This document shows, one piece after another, positions 1-10,721 of a stretch of DNA of 64,000 nucleotides (its first letter is position 1; each line of letters begins with the position of its first letter). The DNA is taken from the NCBI GenBank assembly GCA_010015655.1, contig ML976729.1, forward strand, positions 294,359 through 358,358. Direction: 5' to 3'. Source of the DNA: Bimuria novae-zelandiae CBS 107.79 (lineage: Eukaryota > Ascomycota > Dothideomycetes > Pleosporales > Didymosphaeriaceae). The notes beneath the pieces were generated by a model. That model had not been told where the DNA came from and did not search any database. It was given only the letters and a program-made list of their open reading frames with translations. The position numbers were made by a program, and so were the translations under genes.

Positions 1-583
1 AGCTAGCAGTTCCTCCAGTTTCTCTTCCCTAGAATCATTCCTACCACCAGCCTTCTCAACTGTCGCAACCTCATGTTCCACACCCCCACCATCAATATCC
101 ATAGAACCAAACCCTCCCACTAACTCCCCCATCCTCCTCTCCTCCTCCCTCCTTAAAACCTCCCCTCTAATTTCTCCACCCGCCGTCGTAAGCATATGCC
201 ACTGCATCCCCGCGCTCACACCGCCCAAATACTCAAACGCGATATCCAGCACCTTTTGCTTCTCCTCCCTCCCCAGCCTCCTCCCTTCTCCCACATTCAG
301 GCTCGGAATCACCCCACCAAAGTCCTTCGCAGACGCGTTCAGCGCATCGGCAAACTGGTTGTGGTAGTAGCCAAACCAATGCGGGTGCGCCGTCGCGTAG
401 GAAGTGCTTGGTTGTTTGGTAGGAGAGGGCGGTCGAGGTGGCGGAGGAGGGGCTGATGATGTCGAGGAGGGAGGTGTGGTAGATGGAGTAGGAGGTTAGG
501 CCGAGGAAGTGGGAGATTAGGCGTTGGTAGGTTAGGAGGAGGGAGGTGGTGGGGTAGGTTTGGTGCGGAGGGGAGATGTCCAT
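1..583 (-). CDS. Hypothetical protein of a local paralogous family, partial, apparent frameshift
   Basis: The product is not recognised. The reading frame opens at an ATG at 583 (MDISPPHQTYP). It is protein-like to about position 403, then continues convincingly in a different frame through HPHWFGYYHNQFADALN and on past the left edge. No GT donor lies in the region of the shift, so an intron is unlikely. Either a one-base indel (pseudogene or sequence error) or an alternative start explains it. The core motif [YF]-x-HN-x-[LF]-A-x-x-LN and the later VGGFGSM recur in the gene at 1181-1768, and the HN motif recurs again at 21854-22651. All three are therefore probably paralogues. No signal peptide or membrane segment is evident. 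The gene is cut by the window edge. Confidence 0.5.
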
Positions 584-1180
584 TTTGGGGGTAGGGTGAT
601 GAGTAGGAGTTGAATGATTAGATGAGGTTATAAAAGGGGTTTTAGGTGGATGATTTGGTGCGCTGTTGGAAGTGCGCTGAGTGGGTTATGTGGAAGGGTC
701 TAAGGGTCGGAAATTTCAGGATGATAACCCTGGTTATAAGGAAGGCTAGATGTGGCATTGTGGAGACATGATGTAAGCGCTTTACGAGTGTTAAATGGGT
801 TCTTTGTTGTGATATGCACAATGCTCAAGCTGTTCAGGTCATTGAAGACAATAAAGAAAAGCTTTTTTATATTGTATCTAACGATCTGAACAGATCATTC
901 AAAACACAGCGACCAAGCAACGCGACGATGATTACAGCTCACAGGTGCCGAAGGAGACATGGATAAAGACAAGCATCATGTGGGTAACAGGCTTTGAGAC
1001 ATAATAGTCTTTTCAAAACAAATATTTGCAAATGGTACGTCGAGCATAACGTACGTGTTCTTTCAGGTCAAAAATGGAGACCGCTTAGCCGTAGCTCCCT
1101 ATACTCTCCTATAAAGTAAGGTTGGAAGATACAGCCGCAATCGTACATCAAATTTCCACCACAAGAAGATCTGAACACCC
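584..1180. other. Intergenic, no feature seen
   Basis: This is the gap between the 5' end of the leftmost gene and the 3' end of the next minus-strand gene. Its base composition is ordinary and no gene, repeat or RNA was recognised. Confidence 0.5.
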
Positions 1181-1768
1181 CTACTCATCATGCAGAATCA
1201 TGGATCCAAAGCCCGACACGAGGCCCCTCATCTGGTCACCCCCCTGCCCATCTATCTCAAGTTGGCCAACATCTGAATCCAGATCTATGCTATCCGTCAT
1301 CTCGCTCCCACCCTGCGACTCCAGTCGCTTCCTCAGCTCCACGCCTGCCTCCTTCATGACCGTCCACTTATGCTCGAACAGTTCCTGGAACGTGGAGAAT
1401 CCCAGAGAATGCATACATATAGACATCCAAATGCCTTTCTCCTGAGTCGTCGTCGGTCGCGAGTACTGTAAGATCGGGAGGTCATTGATGCTCGTACCAC
1501 GGTTCAAGGACCGAGCGAGTTCGTTGTGGAAGTGTATCGTAATGTCGCGCTTGCCATGCATTCCACCCTCTTGCAGGAGCTGCGCAATGTTCCCTTTGGC
1601 GGTTTCAGTTGCGCCTGTTGCGTTATCGGATAGAATTTCGGTGATGGTTGTGCGATAGATCGTGTAACTCCCGCGCCCAAGGTTAATAGAGATAGCCCAG
1701 AGAAGAGTGTGTAGGAACTTTGCGGCCCAAACGGGAGGGTTGGGAGTACTGGAATGATGTTGATCCAT
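1181..1768 (-). CDS. Hypothetical protein, 195 aa, local paralogous family
   Basis: The function is unknown. A single uninterrupted frame runs from the ATG at 1768. A reading upstream to 1800 would begin with TTG and was not used. The middle contains ITIHFHNELARSLN, matching the HN...LA..LN motif of its neighbours at 1-583 and 21854-22651. The N-terminal half (LGRGSYTIYRTTITEIL) aligns by eye with LGLTSYSIYHTSLLDII of the left-edge gene. The C-terminus RGLVSGFGSM resembles GELVGGFGSM there. The protein looks soluble and helical, with an acidic tail. Tandem orientation with the left-edge gene suggests local duplication. Confidence 0.65.
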   Translation of the reverse strand: MDQHHSSTPNPPVWAAKFLHTLLWAISINLGRGSYTIYRTTITEILSDNATGATETAKGNIAQLLQEGGMHGKRDITIHFHNELARSLNRGTSINDLPILQYSRPTTTQEKGIWMSICMHSLGFSTFQELFEHKWTVMKEAGVELRKRLESQGGSEMTDSIDLDSDVGQLEIDGQGGDQMRGLVSGFGSMILHDE

Positions 1769-2196
1769 TCTGTAAGCGAGTAGCTGGTGTTAAAGCTCAA
1801 GAAATGGTGAAGTTGATTTGTTGAACGAGGGAAAGAATGAAGTCAGTGGTAGAAGGGAATTTTATATTTACGCGGCGCGACGCACAGCTGCATTGTAAAG
1901 TCTGAATCACCTGACCAGAACCCGACGAAAGTTCTCCGCATGCTCCGCGAGGCTTAGTTGCTGCACAATGTCAGCGTCGTTAAAGCACGATTTTACTTCT
2001 CTAGTATGCATCACGGCTAGAAAAGACCCACTTCCATTCACGACAACACTGGCCTTTTCTCATCACAGAACTCACGCTTACTTCAACGCCTCTCTTATCG
2101 CACGTTTCCGCAACATCTTTCGAACCCTCAACACATCACCAACGCCTCACTTTATCCCAGAACACCCATCTCCTAGAAACGTTCTAGTTAGCAACT
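1769..2196. promoter_or_regulatory. Divergent intergenic region
   Basis: This region lies between the starts of the minus-strand gene at 1768 and the plus-strand gene at 2197, so it must hold both promoters. The 200 nt before 2197 are C/A/T-rich, as in many fungal 5' leaders. No specific site was recognised. Confidence 0.4.
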
Positions 2197-3180
2197 ATGA
2201 GCTCTAACGAGAACCTTCCTTCCCCCCCGGCGAATTTCCCACCCGATCCAGCTGTGCTGGAGAACCCTCAGGACGACTTATCGGTCACTTCGGGTGTGAG
2301 TGAGCTAGCCCTTGGGCATAATGCCGCCGTATCTGATCCTGCTGACCTAGTCCAAGACGACGAGGTCTCTGACGAGCAGCCCGTTGAAGAAGAAGTTTAT
2401 GAGGACCTCAATGACGAGGATGACTACACGGAGAGCGATACAGCTGCATATCAATATGGGCCGGATCAGAACTCTGATGAGGACCCCGATGCGCGCTACG
2501 AGGAGCTTGGACTTGATCGCAAGTACTTCAATCACGACTACTACCTAAAGTACCACAGTCTAGCTCCCGAGGTGGCTGCAGAGGATGCAGCTGAAAATCC
2601 CGGCCAGGTCAATTCGAGCAGCGATGGAGCCAAGCCATCGCCCAAGAAGAATTCCCCTAAAAAGAATTCGCCCAAGAAGAATAAGATGGTGTCGAAGAAG
2701 TCTTGGAAGGGTATCGCGGATACCGTGGAGGAGCAAGCAGACGCGAAGCCCAAAAAGAACGGTCCAGTGCGATTCCACGAGGACGAGATTACCTGGTTTC
2801 ATCTTTTCTACAAGAAGATCAAAGCCGTCATCAACAGCGGAAAGGAGATTCAATTGCCGAGCGATGCCCTTTTGTTCAAGCTCTTTAACGAGGAATTTGA
2901 GGGCAAGGTTCTGTATGACTCCGAGGTTGAACCATTGTCTCCTCACAAGCCACGACACAATGCCACTCTGCATAAACGCGTCGGAGAGCACGCCGATGCC
3001 AAGCTACGCAATCTGCGGGAAGAAGTCTCGATGATGCTAGAGGACAGCGTTGGGGATCAGCTATCCCCTGCACCGTCAACATCGCCCTGGCACGGACCAT
3101 ATGATGATGGCCAATCGGATGAATTGCTCCGAACTGACAGAACACCAAAACTCATGCTTCTACAGGGTAACTTTATATAG
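2197..3180 (+). CDS. Acidic/Lys-rich nuclear-type protein, C-terminus replaced by transposon sequence
   Basis: The start is the ATG at 2197. The first ~110 residues are very acidic and disordered. A lysine-rich stretch follows with three KKNSP-type repeats (about residues 145-165), then a folded-looking helical part containing RFHEDEITWFHLFYKKIK and ALLFKLFNEEFEGK. Composition suggests a nuclear or DNA-associated protein; no named domain was recognised. From codon 289 (position 3061) the frame enters the terminal inverted repeat of the 3062-19931 element, so the last ~38 residues are transposon-derived. The natural C-terminus is probably the basic reading frame at 19933-20274. The gene is thus likely interrupted, and whether the truncated product is made is unknown. 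Confidence 0.65.
   Translation: MSSNENLPSPPANFPPDPAVLENPQDDLSVTSGVSELALGHNAAVSDPADLVQDDEVSDEQPVEEEVYEDLNDEDDYTESDTAAYQYGPDQNSDEDPDARYEELGLDRKYFNHDYYLKYHSLAPEVAAEDAAENPGQVNSSSDGAKPSPKKNSPKKNSPKKNKMVSKKSWKGIADTVEEQADAKPKKNGPVRFHEDEITWFHLFYKKIKAVINSGKEIQLPSDALLFKLFNEEFEGKVLYDSEVEPLSPHKPRHNATLHKRVGEHADAKLRNLREEVSMMLEDSVGDQLSPAPSTSPWHGPYDDGQSDELLRTDRTPKLMLLQGNFI
3062..3099 (+). repeat. Left terminal inverted repeat of outer element
   Basis: This is 38 bp, identical to the reverse complement of 19894-19931. It lies inside the 3' part of the open frame that begins at 2197. Confidence 0.85.
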
Positions 3181-3749
3181 CGAATTTATTTCTAAAGGTC
3201 TTTAGATAGGTTTATATAATAATTAAGCTTATTTTTGTATCTATTAACTTAATTATTTAATAGTAATAGAAATGCTCCTCCTAGCACTTAGTATTAACTT
3301 CTAGCTAATATAAAAGTAACTAGCAAAGTAAATACTGATAATAAATCCTTAGAGGATACTAAGAGCTATAAGATAAACGTAAATTACCTATAACTTATAC
3401 TAAAGGTGTCTAAGATAGGAGCTTCCTGTTTGTCGTACGCCTAGCTACTATATAATTAATATAACGTCCCCCCCTGCGTGGCGGAAAACCCACCGTGCCG
3501 GAAAATACAAAGGGTACTTCGACTTTAAGCGACTATAACTCTACGCGCACTTTAAGTTTTGCTATATTTCTTTATAAGTCGTGTACTATAGCTAATTTTA
3601 AACATTTAGAATACCTCCTACTTCTAAATTACGTTCGCACTATAGCCTTCAGGCTTAATTTGCAGATAGCCTCCTTCTATAACGTATTAGACTTTTATAC
3701 CCCATAGCACTACCGCTATGCCCTTACTACTTAAAATTCTCGTAAAGGG
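3181..3749. other. AT-rich interior of outer element, no readable gene
   Basis: The sequence is rich in TA steps and stop codons, typical of RIP-mutated repeats. A GC-richer patch lies around 3465-3505. The last five bases (AAGGG, 3745-3749) are the target duplication of the adjoining gypsy element. Confidence 0.5.
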
Positions 3750-4225
3750 TGTTAAGTCCCTACGGGTAGCTAGTCCGAAATGGGGTTAAGGTTGGTTCTC
3801 TAGCAGGAGCAATGTCAAAACGGGAAAGGGTGTATTAATAGCTTGCGCTTATTAATAAGGTGTTAGTATTAAAGTAAGGTGCGTTATAATTAAATTAACA
3901 AGAGCCTAAGTGAATCTAAACAATAGATTAATAAACAGGTTAAACACGAGGTAGAAGAGTCTATCCTTATGTTCTTATATACTTAGCATGCTCGACTTGC
4001 TTGCTTTAAGCATATTAAGCGCAGCCTTAGCTTTCTGCATATGCTTAACTTGCTTGCTTTAAGCATGTCGAGCGCAGCCTTAGCTTTCTGCATATACTCG
4101 ACTTACTCGATTCGAGCGCTTCGAGCAGTCACGTGACCTGCCCATTGCTGTGCCACCATTAGCTCCCATAAGACCTTGGCCGTCTCAGAATGTTAGCCTA
4201 GTGATGCTAAATACAGATCCTAACA
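3750..4225 (-). repeat. LTR (3' LTR in coding orientation)
   Basis: This is 476 bp, paired with 10080-10555. The differences I compared between the two are all transitions (C/T or G/A), as expected from RIP rather than random ageing. It contains two tandem ~50-bp copies of a segment around GCGCAGCCTTAGCTTTCTG. Confidence 0.92.
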
Positions 4226-4240
4226 TTATCCCCTCTCTCC
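4226..4240 (-). other. Polypurine tract of the gypsy element
   Basis: On the minus strand the sequence GGAGAGAGGGGATAA abuts the 3' LTR directly. This is the position and composition of the plus-strand primer of LTR retroelements, and it independently supports minus-strand orientation. Confidence 0.8.
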
Positions 4241-4799
4241 GACGATTTGTCCTCGAATTACATAACCTATCTTATTAAACAGATAAAGTTTAGTTGCCCC
4301 GCTTCTTAGTGCGCTTTACTATAATGTCTTCCGCTAAAGCCCGCGCTATCTATCTTAGCATTAAAACTTACTATAATAGTATTATCTATCCTATCTCTTG
4401 TAATTATTACTTACTTTCTAGCTCTAAGTGTATCGTTATGCTGTTATCTAATTCTAATGCCTATTTAAAGTGTTCTAAGTGTATTCGTGCGTAAAAGCCT
4501 TGCGTAAACTTATCGTAGGCATTGTTAGACAAGACTCGTGATAAGTATAAAAAGAAGGTAGATACGGATAAGAAATTATTAGTAAAAGTGTTAATCTAAC
4601 TTTTATAAAATAAGAAAATATTATAGTAGGCTAAAGAGCGTGCTAAGAAGAAGGCGCAATACCTTATATCTAAAATGGATGCTACTAGAGAGTTAGAAGC
4701 AGAGGCTGCGTTAGAGGACTATCCTGCTATAGTAGCTACTGTTAGCTTCTCTCCTCTAATGTAGTTAACACTAGAGTTATTAGATAATTACTTTGGTAC

Positions 4800-7700
4800 C
4801 TTACTTATAACCGCGAGCGGCTCTTAGGTATATTCTTGTAGTATTAGTAGAGTAATTATTTGCAGTTTACTAAGTTTTCCTTAGGTTCCTATGTGTTCTT
4901 ACTATGTAGGTATTTCTTCTATTTAATAAGATATGTGCGTGGCTAATCCGTGTATTATAGTATTTATTTAACTTCGAATTCGTTTTCTTCCTCTAGTTAG
5001 TAATAGAAGGTGGTTTCGACTGGTGTCTCTGGGTCGGCTGGTTCTAATTGGTCTATATGCAATACTGGGTGTATCTTAGCGTCTGGTGGTAGTTCTAATC
5101 TATAGTTGACTAGTGATATTTGCTCGGAAATGAAAAATGGTCCGACCTTAACATGATCTAGTTTCTTGTGTTTCTTCTTCTAAGTTCGAAGATTCTTTAT
5201 AAGTAAATATGCTTTATCCCCCTTCTTCAGCTGAGGTGCCGTTTTTCGTTTTCGATTTATGTAGGAAATAGCTTACTATTAAGCTTTCTTAAGATTCTCT
5301 TAGAGTTGTTCGTGCGTCTTTTTTATTTTTTCCGCTAAACTAATGGCTTCTTCCGTTTTAATAGTCGTAGGAAACGTTTAATTAAAGAGATGTAGATATT
5401 TTTTGTAGTTTACATAGAATGGCGTGTATCCTGTTACTGCTAATATCTTGTTATTATATGCCAATTGTGCTATAGGTAATAGGGAAATCCAGTTATTTTT
5501 CTGGTTGTTGTAGTAGATGCGTAGGTACGTTTCAATCGTCTGATTCGTACGTTCTGTTTGTCCATCCGTCTGTGGATAATAAGCTATTGATAGCTTCCGT
5601 TTTATTCTAATAAGTGCTATAAGCGTTGTCTAGTAATTTAAGGTAAAGAGCTTGTCTCGATCGCTAATAATTATCTTTAGTATGCTATAGTGTCGTATAA
5701 GGCGGTCTAGGATAAGGAATACGAGTTCTTTGGCTATAGTCGTCTTCTAGCATGGTAGCAGTTCTACGTATTTAGTAAATCGACAAATAATTACTAATAT
5801 AGAATTGTACTTTATTCCTGTTGCTGGGTCCTTTAATCCGGGTAGTCCTATTATAAAGTCTATAGCGATATCTTCCTATAGTGCTATTAGTATCTGGATC
5901 GCTTGCATCTTGCCGTACTTAAGATGTGTTACGTGCTTGTTTTGTTAGCATTCTGCGCATTTGCGGATATACTAGGTTACTGCTTCTTTAATTCCTTTAA
6001 AGCTGTAATTGCGCTGGATAAGTTCTATTATTTTCTTAATTCTTAGGTGTCCGTACGCAGGGTCGTCGTGGTATTATTAAATAATCTTAGTTTATTGTTT
6101 TACGGGTACCTTTCGTGTTATTACGAGGATTTAATTAAGTTCCGCTGTTAGTCCGAGGGATCTATCTTTATTTTGCTATAAAATAGCAGAATAGGTTTTA
6201 ATCTTATCTCCTGCAAGATCGCTACGCCTGCTTAGGGCGTCTGCTCGTCCGTTTTCCTTGCCTAGGGTGTACACAATCTTGAATTTGTACTGCCCTATTG
6301 TTTCTAACTATCTCGCTTAACGTGGTGTTAATTCCTTAGTTATCGTGAATCGTAAGAGATTCTTGTAGTCTATAAAGATTATAAGATCTAAATAACTATG
6401 TGCGTAGATCCTTTAATACTTTAATGCTCTAATAATTGCGTATAGTTCTTTGTCGTGTATATCGTATCGTAATTCCGCGTCGTTGAGTTTGCATAAGTAG
6501 TAGGCAATTAGATGCTAATGCCTATCCTTTTCTTACTTTGCACATGCTCCTAGTGCTAAGTCGCTTGCGTCCGTTTTAATCCTTAGTGGTTTATTGTCTT
6601 GGAAGTGCATTAGTACTAGTGGACTAATACATGCTTGCCGTAGTGCCTAGAATGCTTCTTTGCATTCTATTGTCTATTTAAAGGGTACGTCCTTCTTAGT
6701 AAGGTTTATAAGCGGTATTGTGATCCTTGCGTAATCTTTAATAAATTATTAATTAAATCTATAGAATCCTAAGAATTCCTAGATGTTCTTGGCTAATTGT
6801 GGTCGTGGCTAGTCTTTAACATATTTAATTTTGTCTAGGCTTACCTTAATTTCTTTAGTGTTAATAACATGTCTAAGGAATTTAAGTTCTGTTTAGAAGA
6901 ACTTACACTTTTCTAGTTTAAGTTATAGGTATAACTTATTAAGTTCCTTAAGTACTATCTTAACATGTTCCACGTGGTTGTTTATGTTTTCTAAGTAGAT
7001 TAGAATGTTGTCTATGTATGCAATAATAAAGATGTTAAAGTAGTATTATAAGACGTTGTTAATAAGCGCCTGGAATGTAGCTAGTGCGTTTGTAAGTCTA
7101 AATAGCATAATAGTGTACTTAAATAGTCTGTATCTAGATCTAAATACTATTTTCTATTCTTTACCTTCCTTAATTTATATAAGGTGGTATCCATCGCGTA
7201 GGTCTAGTAAGGTAAACATCTTTACTTGTGCTAGCCTGTCTCGTAGTTTTCTAATGTTTAGTAACGGGTATCGGTTCTTAATCGTTATGTTATTAAGTTT
7301 TTAGTAGTCTACGTAGGGTCGCAATTCGCCGCTCTTCTTAGGTATAAATATAAATAGGCTTGCCACTAGTGACTTTAATAGTTGTATGTATCCTTTTGCT
7401 AAATTCTTCTTAATAAATTCCTTTTCTTCTTAGAGTTCTTTGCCTAATTTCGCGTATAGTAGTCTAAAGGGTGGCGTCTTCCCTTCTTCTAGGTTAATCT
7501 TATAATCCTAGGGTTAGTGCTTAGGTAGGTTTGCTTTTCCTTCCTCTTCTTGAAACAGATAGCTCTATTCTATAAACTATTTAGGGATTCTATAGGTTGT
7601 GCGTTGCTCTCTTTCCTTTGCGGGAATTAGCTTGTCCACTGCCTTGCGCTCTATAACCTAGTGGTTCCTGCCAGCGTCTACCAAGGGTAATTCGATCTTA

Positions 7701-10060
7701 AATCTCGTTTGCGAGACTATGTTATTAATAGCTCTCTTATTTACTATTAAACTCTACTAATGCGTAGGCATTACTTATAATGCATAATTATAGCGCTTAA
7801 AGGATAGCGTTCTCCTTCCTTAGTTAATTATAGGGTTATGCTTCCTTAACTAGGGTAGTTCTAGTATTACATCGTGACTGGCTTCCTCGAGAACGTCGAG
7901 GGTAATCGTTTCCCTATGTCTATGGATCTTGAGTGTTATCTTGACTTTATACTTAATTCGTGGCGTGCCTGGCATCAGGTGTCTATTCGCGACATAGATA
8001 ATATAAGCATCCTCTTTCTTGCGCTTATAGAGTCCCGCTCTAATAAGTGCCTTTTAAGAGATATAGCTTTATTAGGCTCCTAAATCCAGCATAGCCTTTA
8101 TCTATGTTCTATTAAGCTGTATTGGTAGCTTAATTAATGCTTGACTGTTTATAGTATTTAATTCCTTAAAGGCGTCTTCTCGCTTGAGCCTAGGTCTAAA
8201 AAAGACACTTTCTTAGTAGATAGCTTAGTAGGCTAAAGATTGCCGTTCTTATCCCGTGGTTGGTGGTATCGTGTTATTATTTGGGTTGCTTTACTATAGC
8301 TCCTTTCTTCTTATTAGTCCATGCGCACTAGTTCTCCGTGATAGTTACTAGGTCTAAATCTAAAGAGTGCTTTATCCTATTAATACGTTACACAGTCTAG
8401 GTATAGGCATGTCTGCTAAATCTTTAACATGTATTTATTATTAATTAACATGGTATAGGTAAGGTTCTAGGTTTTGCTAAGATGTAGAAAGTATTTTACT
8501 TCTTTTTTATCCTATAGGTGCGCGTCGTATTTAGCGATTAGGTAATTAAACTATTCCTATCTATATTGTTTCTGCGGTCGTGGGAAGTATTTACACTATT
8601 TAGCGTAAAGATACGTATTGCATGCGTTGGCGGTACAGAATCTCTATCTAAGGATTCTGTGATTGGGATTTCGGTAGTCTAGGTTGTACATTAGTTTATA
8701 GCTAAGATTCTTAACGGGGTATTTCTTCTTTAGGTCTTAGTGTTTATAACCGTGGTCTATAAATTCTTATATTACTAGGCTAATTAGTTTGGTGCGTATC
8801 GCATTTAGCTTAGTTACTGTAAATCTAAAATTAGTTTTACGTGGTTAATGTTAATCTAAGAATTAGAATATATTATGTCCTTCCTTGTCCGTAAGTCTTT
8901 TTATATTTAGATACGGTGTAGGGGCGCGTTTCTTTAGTTCCTCTTACTCCACCTCTAATCCTTCTTCTGTATCCTCGTATAGCTAAGAGTTAGGCAAGTC
9001 CGTTCGCTCCGAGTCCCTATCTTAGTTATTAAGTTATTTAATAGCACTAATAACTTGCTATTCTTCGTCAGTCGCGTTCGCGTCCTTAAAGGTTAGTACG
9101 TTTAACTATCTAATAACTTTATTCTTAGATCTGTAGTTCCTAGCTATATAGTCTGGTTTGCCATACGTAAAACAAGTGCGTGTCTCGGTCCCCTGTTGTC
9201 GTTAGGTTCCATCTAAGATACGTCTTTGGTTAGGCTTCTTGTGATAGCCTAGAGACTTTCCTGTTCCTTTTCTAATTATATTAATTTGGTTATGGTACTA
9301 GATTCCTTCCATCGGCTGAGGTCCGTAGTTGTCTTGTCTTAGCCTAGGAGTTTGTTAATTGCGATAATTATCGTGGCTTAAGGGTGGTCTATAGCCTTGT
9401 CGTCCTAACTAGTTCTATTGTATATCGCGTTTTAGTTCGTACTATTCCTTATTAATCTTAATAGCTTCCTTTAATAATGCTTTCAGTGTATCTATCTTTG
9501 CTCTGCTACGCAGTAGTTCTTCGCGTAGGTTAGGCTTAAGTCCTTAATAGTATATAGTTATAAAAGTTACTTTATTCTAATAGATTTAATTAGCGTGTCT
9601 GCGGAATTCGAAGTCGTATTTAGTAGCTAAGCGGACTTGTTTAAGTTACTAGATAGCTCTTTTGGCAATAGCCTCCTAATTAGCTACTCTAAAGTACTAT
9701 TTAACTTTCTTATAGAACTTGTTGTAGTCTTCTATAATTTTGTTAACAGTATCTCCTTCCGAGTTCTCCTCGGCTAGGTATTAGTTAAGATACGGTCGAA
9801 TCCATGCAAGGGCTAGTCCTTTTATATAAGATACTATAAAAATAGTCTTATTAGCTTTATTCTATTCTTTCTTCGTTCCGTAGAAGTAGAGGTTAAGCTG
9901 CAAGATCTATAGTTCTGTATATTTATAATTTCTATAAAAGAGATTAGGTTTAGCGTAAAGGCTTCCCTTAATATAGGTAATAGTAGCATTGTTGTTATTA
10001 TTGTCTAGAGTGTTCCCTAGAACAACATCTAGTGCATTAAAAAGGGTCTTGTATTTGCTT
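4800..10060 (-). pseudogene. Degenerate gag-pol of the chromovirus
   Basis: Reading the minus strand gives: a decayed CCHC knuckle near 9190-9120 (CFTYGKP..., second Cys, His and last Cys each read Tyr); protease MLDLGA near 8110-8060; reverse transcriptase near 7500-6950, with FIPKKSGELRPYVDY and the catalytic box as YIDNILIY (second Asp read as Asn, near 7020-6993); RNase H TDASDLALGA near 6570; the connection ending GKENGRADALSRRSD near 6225; integrase DFIIGLPGL near 5855-5825 and YYPQTDGQTERTNQ near 5575-5530; and a chromodomain-like tail near 4985-4850 (YLIK.KKY...NT.EPKENL). Many TAG stops interrupt it. Orientation and order are typical of chromoviruses. Confidence 0.92.
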
Positions 10061-10079
10061 ATATTAGGGGTGTTTAAGA

Positions 10080-10555
10080 TGTTAAGTCCCTACGGGTAGC
10101 TAGTCTAAAATAGGGTTAAGGTTGGTTCTCTAGCAGGAGCGATATTAAAATAAGAAAGGGTGTATTAATAGCTTGCGCTTATTAATAGGGTGTTAGTATT
10201 AAAGTAAGGTGCGTTATAATTAAATTAATAAAAGCCTAAGTAAATCTAAATAATAGATTAATAAACAGGTTAAACACGAGGTGGAAGAGTCCATCCTTAT
10301 GTTCTTATATACTTAGCATGCTTGACTTGCTCGCTTCGAGCATGTTAAGCGCAGCCTTGGCTTTCTGTATATGCTTAACTTGCTTGCTTCAAGCATGTTA
10401 AGCGCAGCCTTGGCTTTCTGCATATGCTTGACTTGCTCGATTCGAGCGCTTCGAGCAGTCACGTGACCTGCCCATTGCTGTGCCACCATTGGCTCCCATA
10501 AGACCTTGGCCGTCTCAGAATGTTAGCCTGGTGATGCTAAATACAGATCCTAACA
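10080..10555 (-). repeat. LTR (5' LTR in coding orientation)
   Basis: This is the partner of 3750-4225, with the same 476-bp length and the same TGTTA...TAACA ends. It retains more C/G at the transition sites than the left copy in some stretches and fewer in others, so RIP acted on both. Confidence 0.92.
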
Positions 10556-10560
10556 AAGGG

Positions 10561-10721
10561 GTCTTATCTAAGCCTTAGAACTTTACTCTAATGCTAGTAA
10601 GTTATAATTAGCCTTATGTCTGCTATCGCGCGCAAATTTATATAAGGTTGCCACCCTAGTCGGTACTTCTAGTTAAAGCAATTACTAATCCTGGCTAGTG
10701 TAAGACGACCCCCGCATCTTC
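10561..10721. other. Short piece of outer element between two insertions
   Basis: This 161-bp AT-rich remnant lies between the gypsy target duplication and the left end of the piggyBac-like element. No coding content was recognised. Confidence 0.5.

Larger units (their letters stand above)
3750..10555 (-). mobile_element. Ty3/gypsy chromovirus LTR retrotransposon, full length, RIP-inactivated
   Basis: Two 476-bp LTRs (3750-4225 and 10080-10555) have TG...CA ends. A 5-bp direct duplication AAGGG flanks them at 3745-3749 and 10556-10560. The internal region codes on the minus strand, so the right LTR is the 5' LTR. In minus-strand order one can read a Gag zinc knuckle, an aspartic protease, reverse transcriptase, RNase H, integrase and a C-terminal chromodomain-like segment, which defines a chromovirus. 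In-frame TAG stops at expected Gln/Trp codons and His/Cys/Asp-to-Tyr/Asn changes show C-to-T decay on both strands. The element cannot be autonomous. Confidence 0.93.

Noticed and set aside
1504..1800. 98-codon minus-strand frame overlapping the 195-aa gene
   Set aside because: Begins with TTG and lacks the family motif, which is in the overlapping frame starting at ATG 1768.
4294..4494. Short plus-strand frames inside the chromovirus
   Set aside because: The coding strand of the element is minus; these frames are antisense to decayed sequence.
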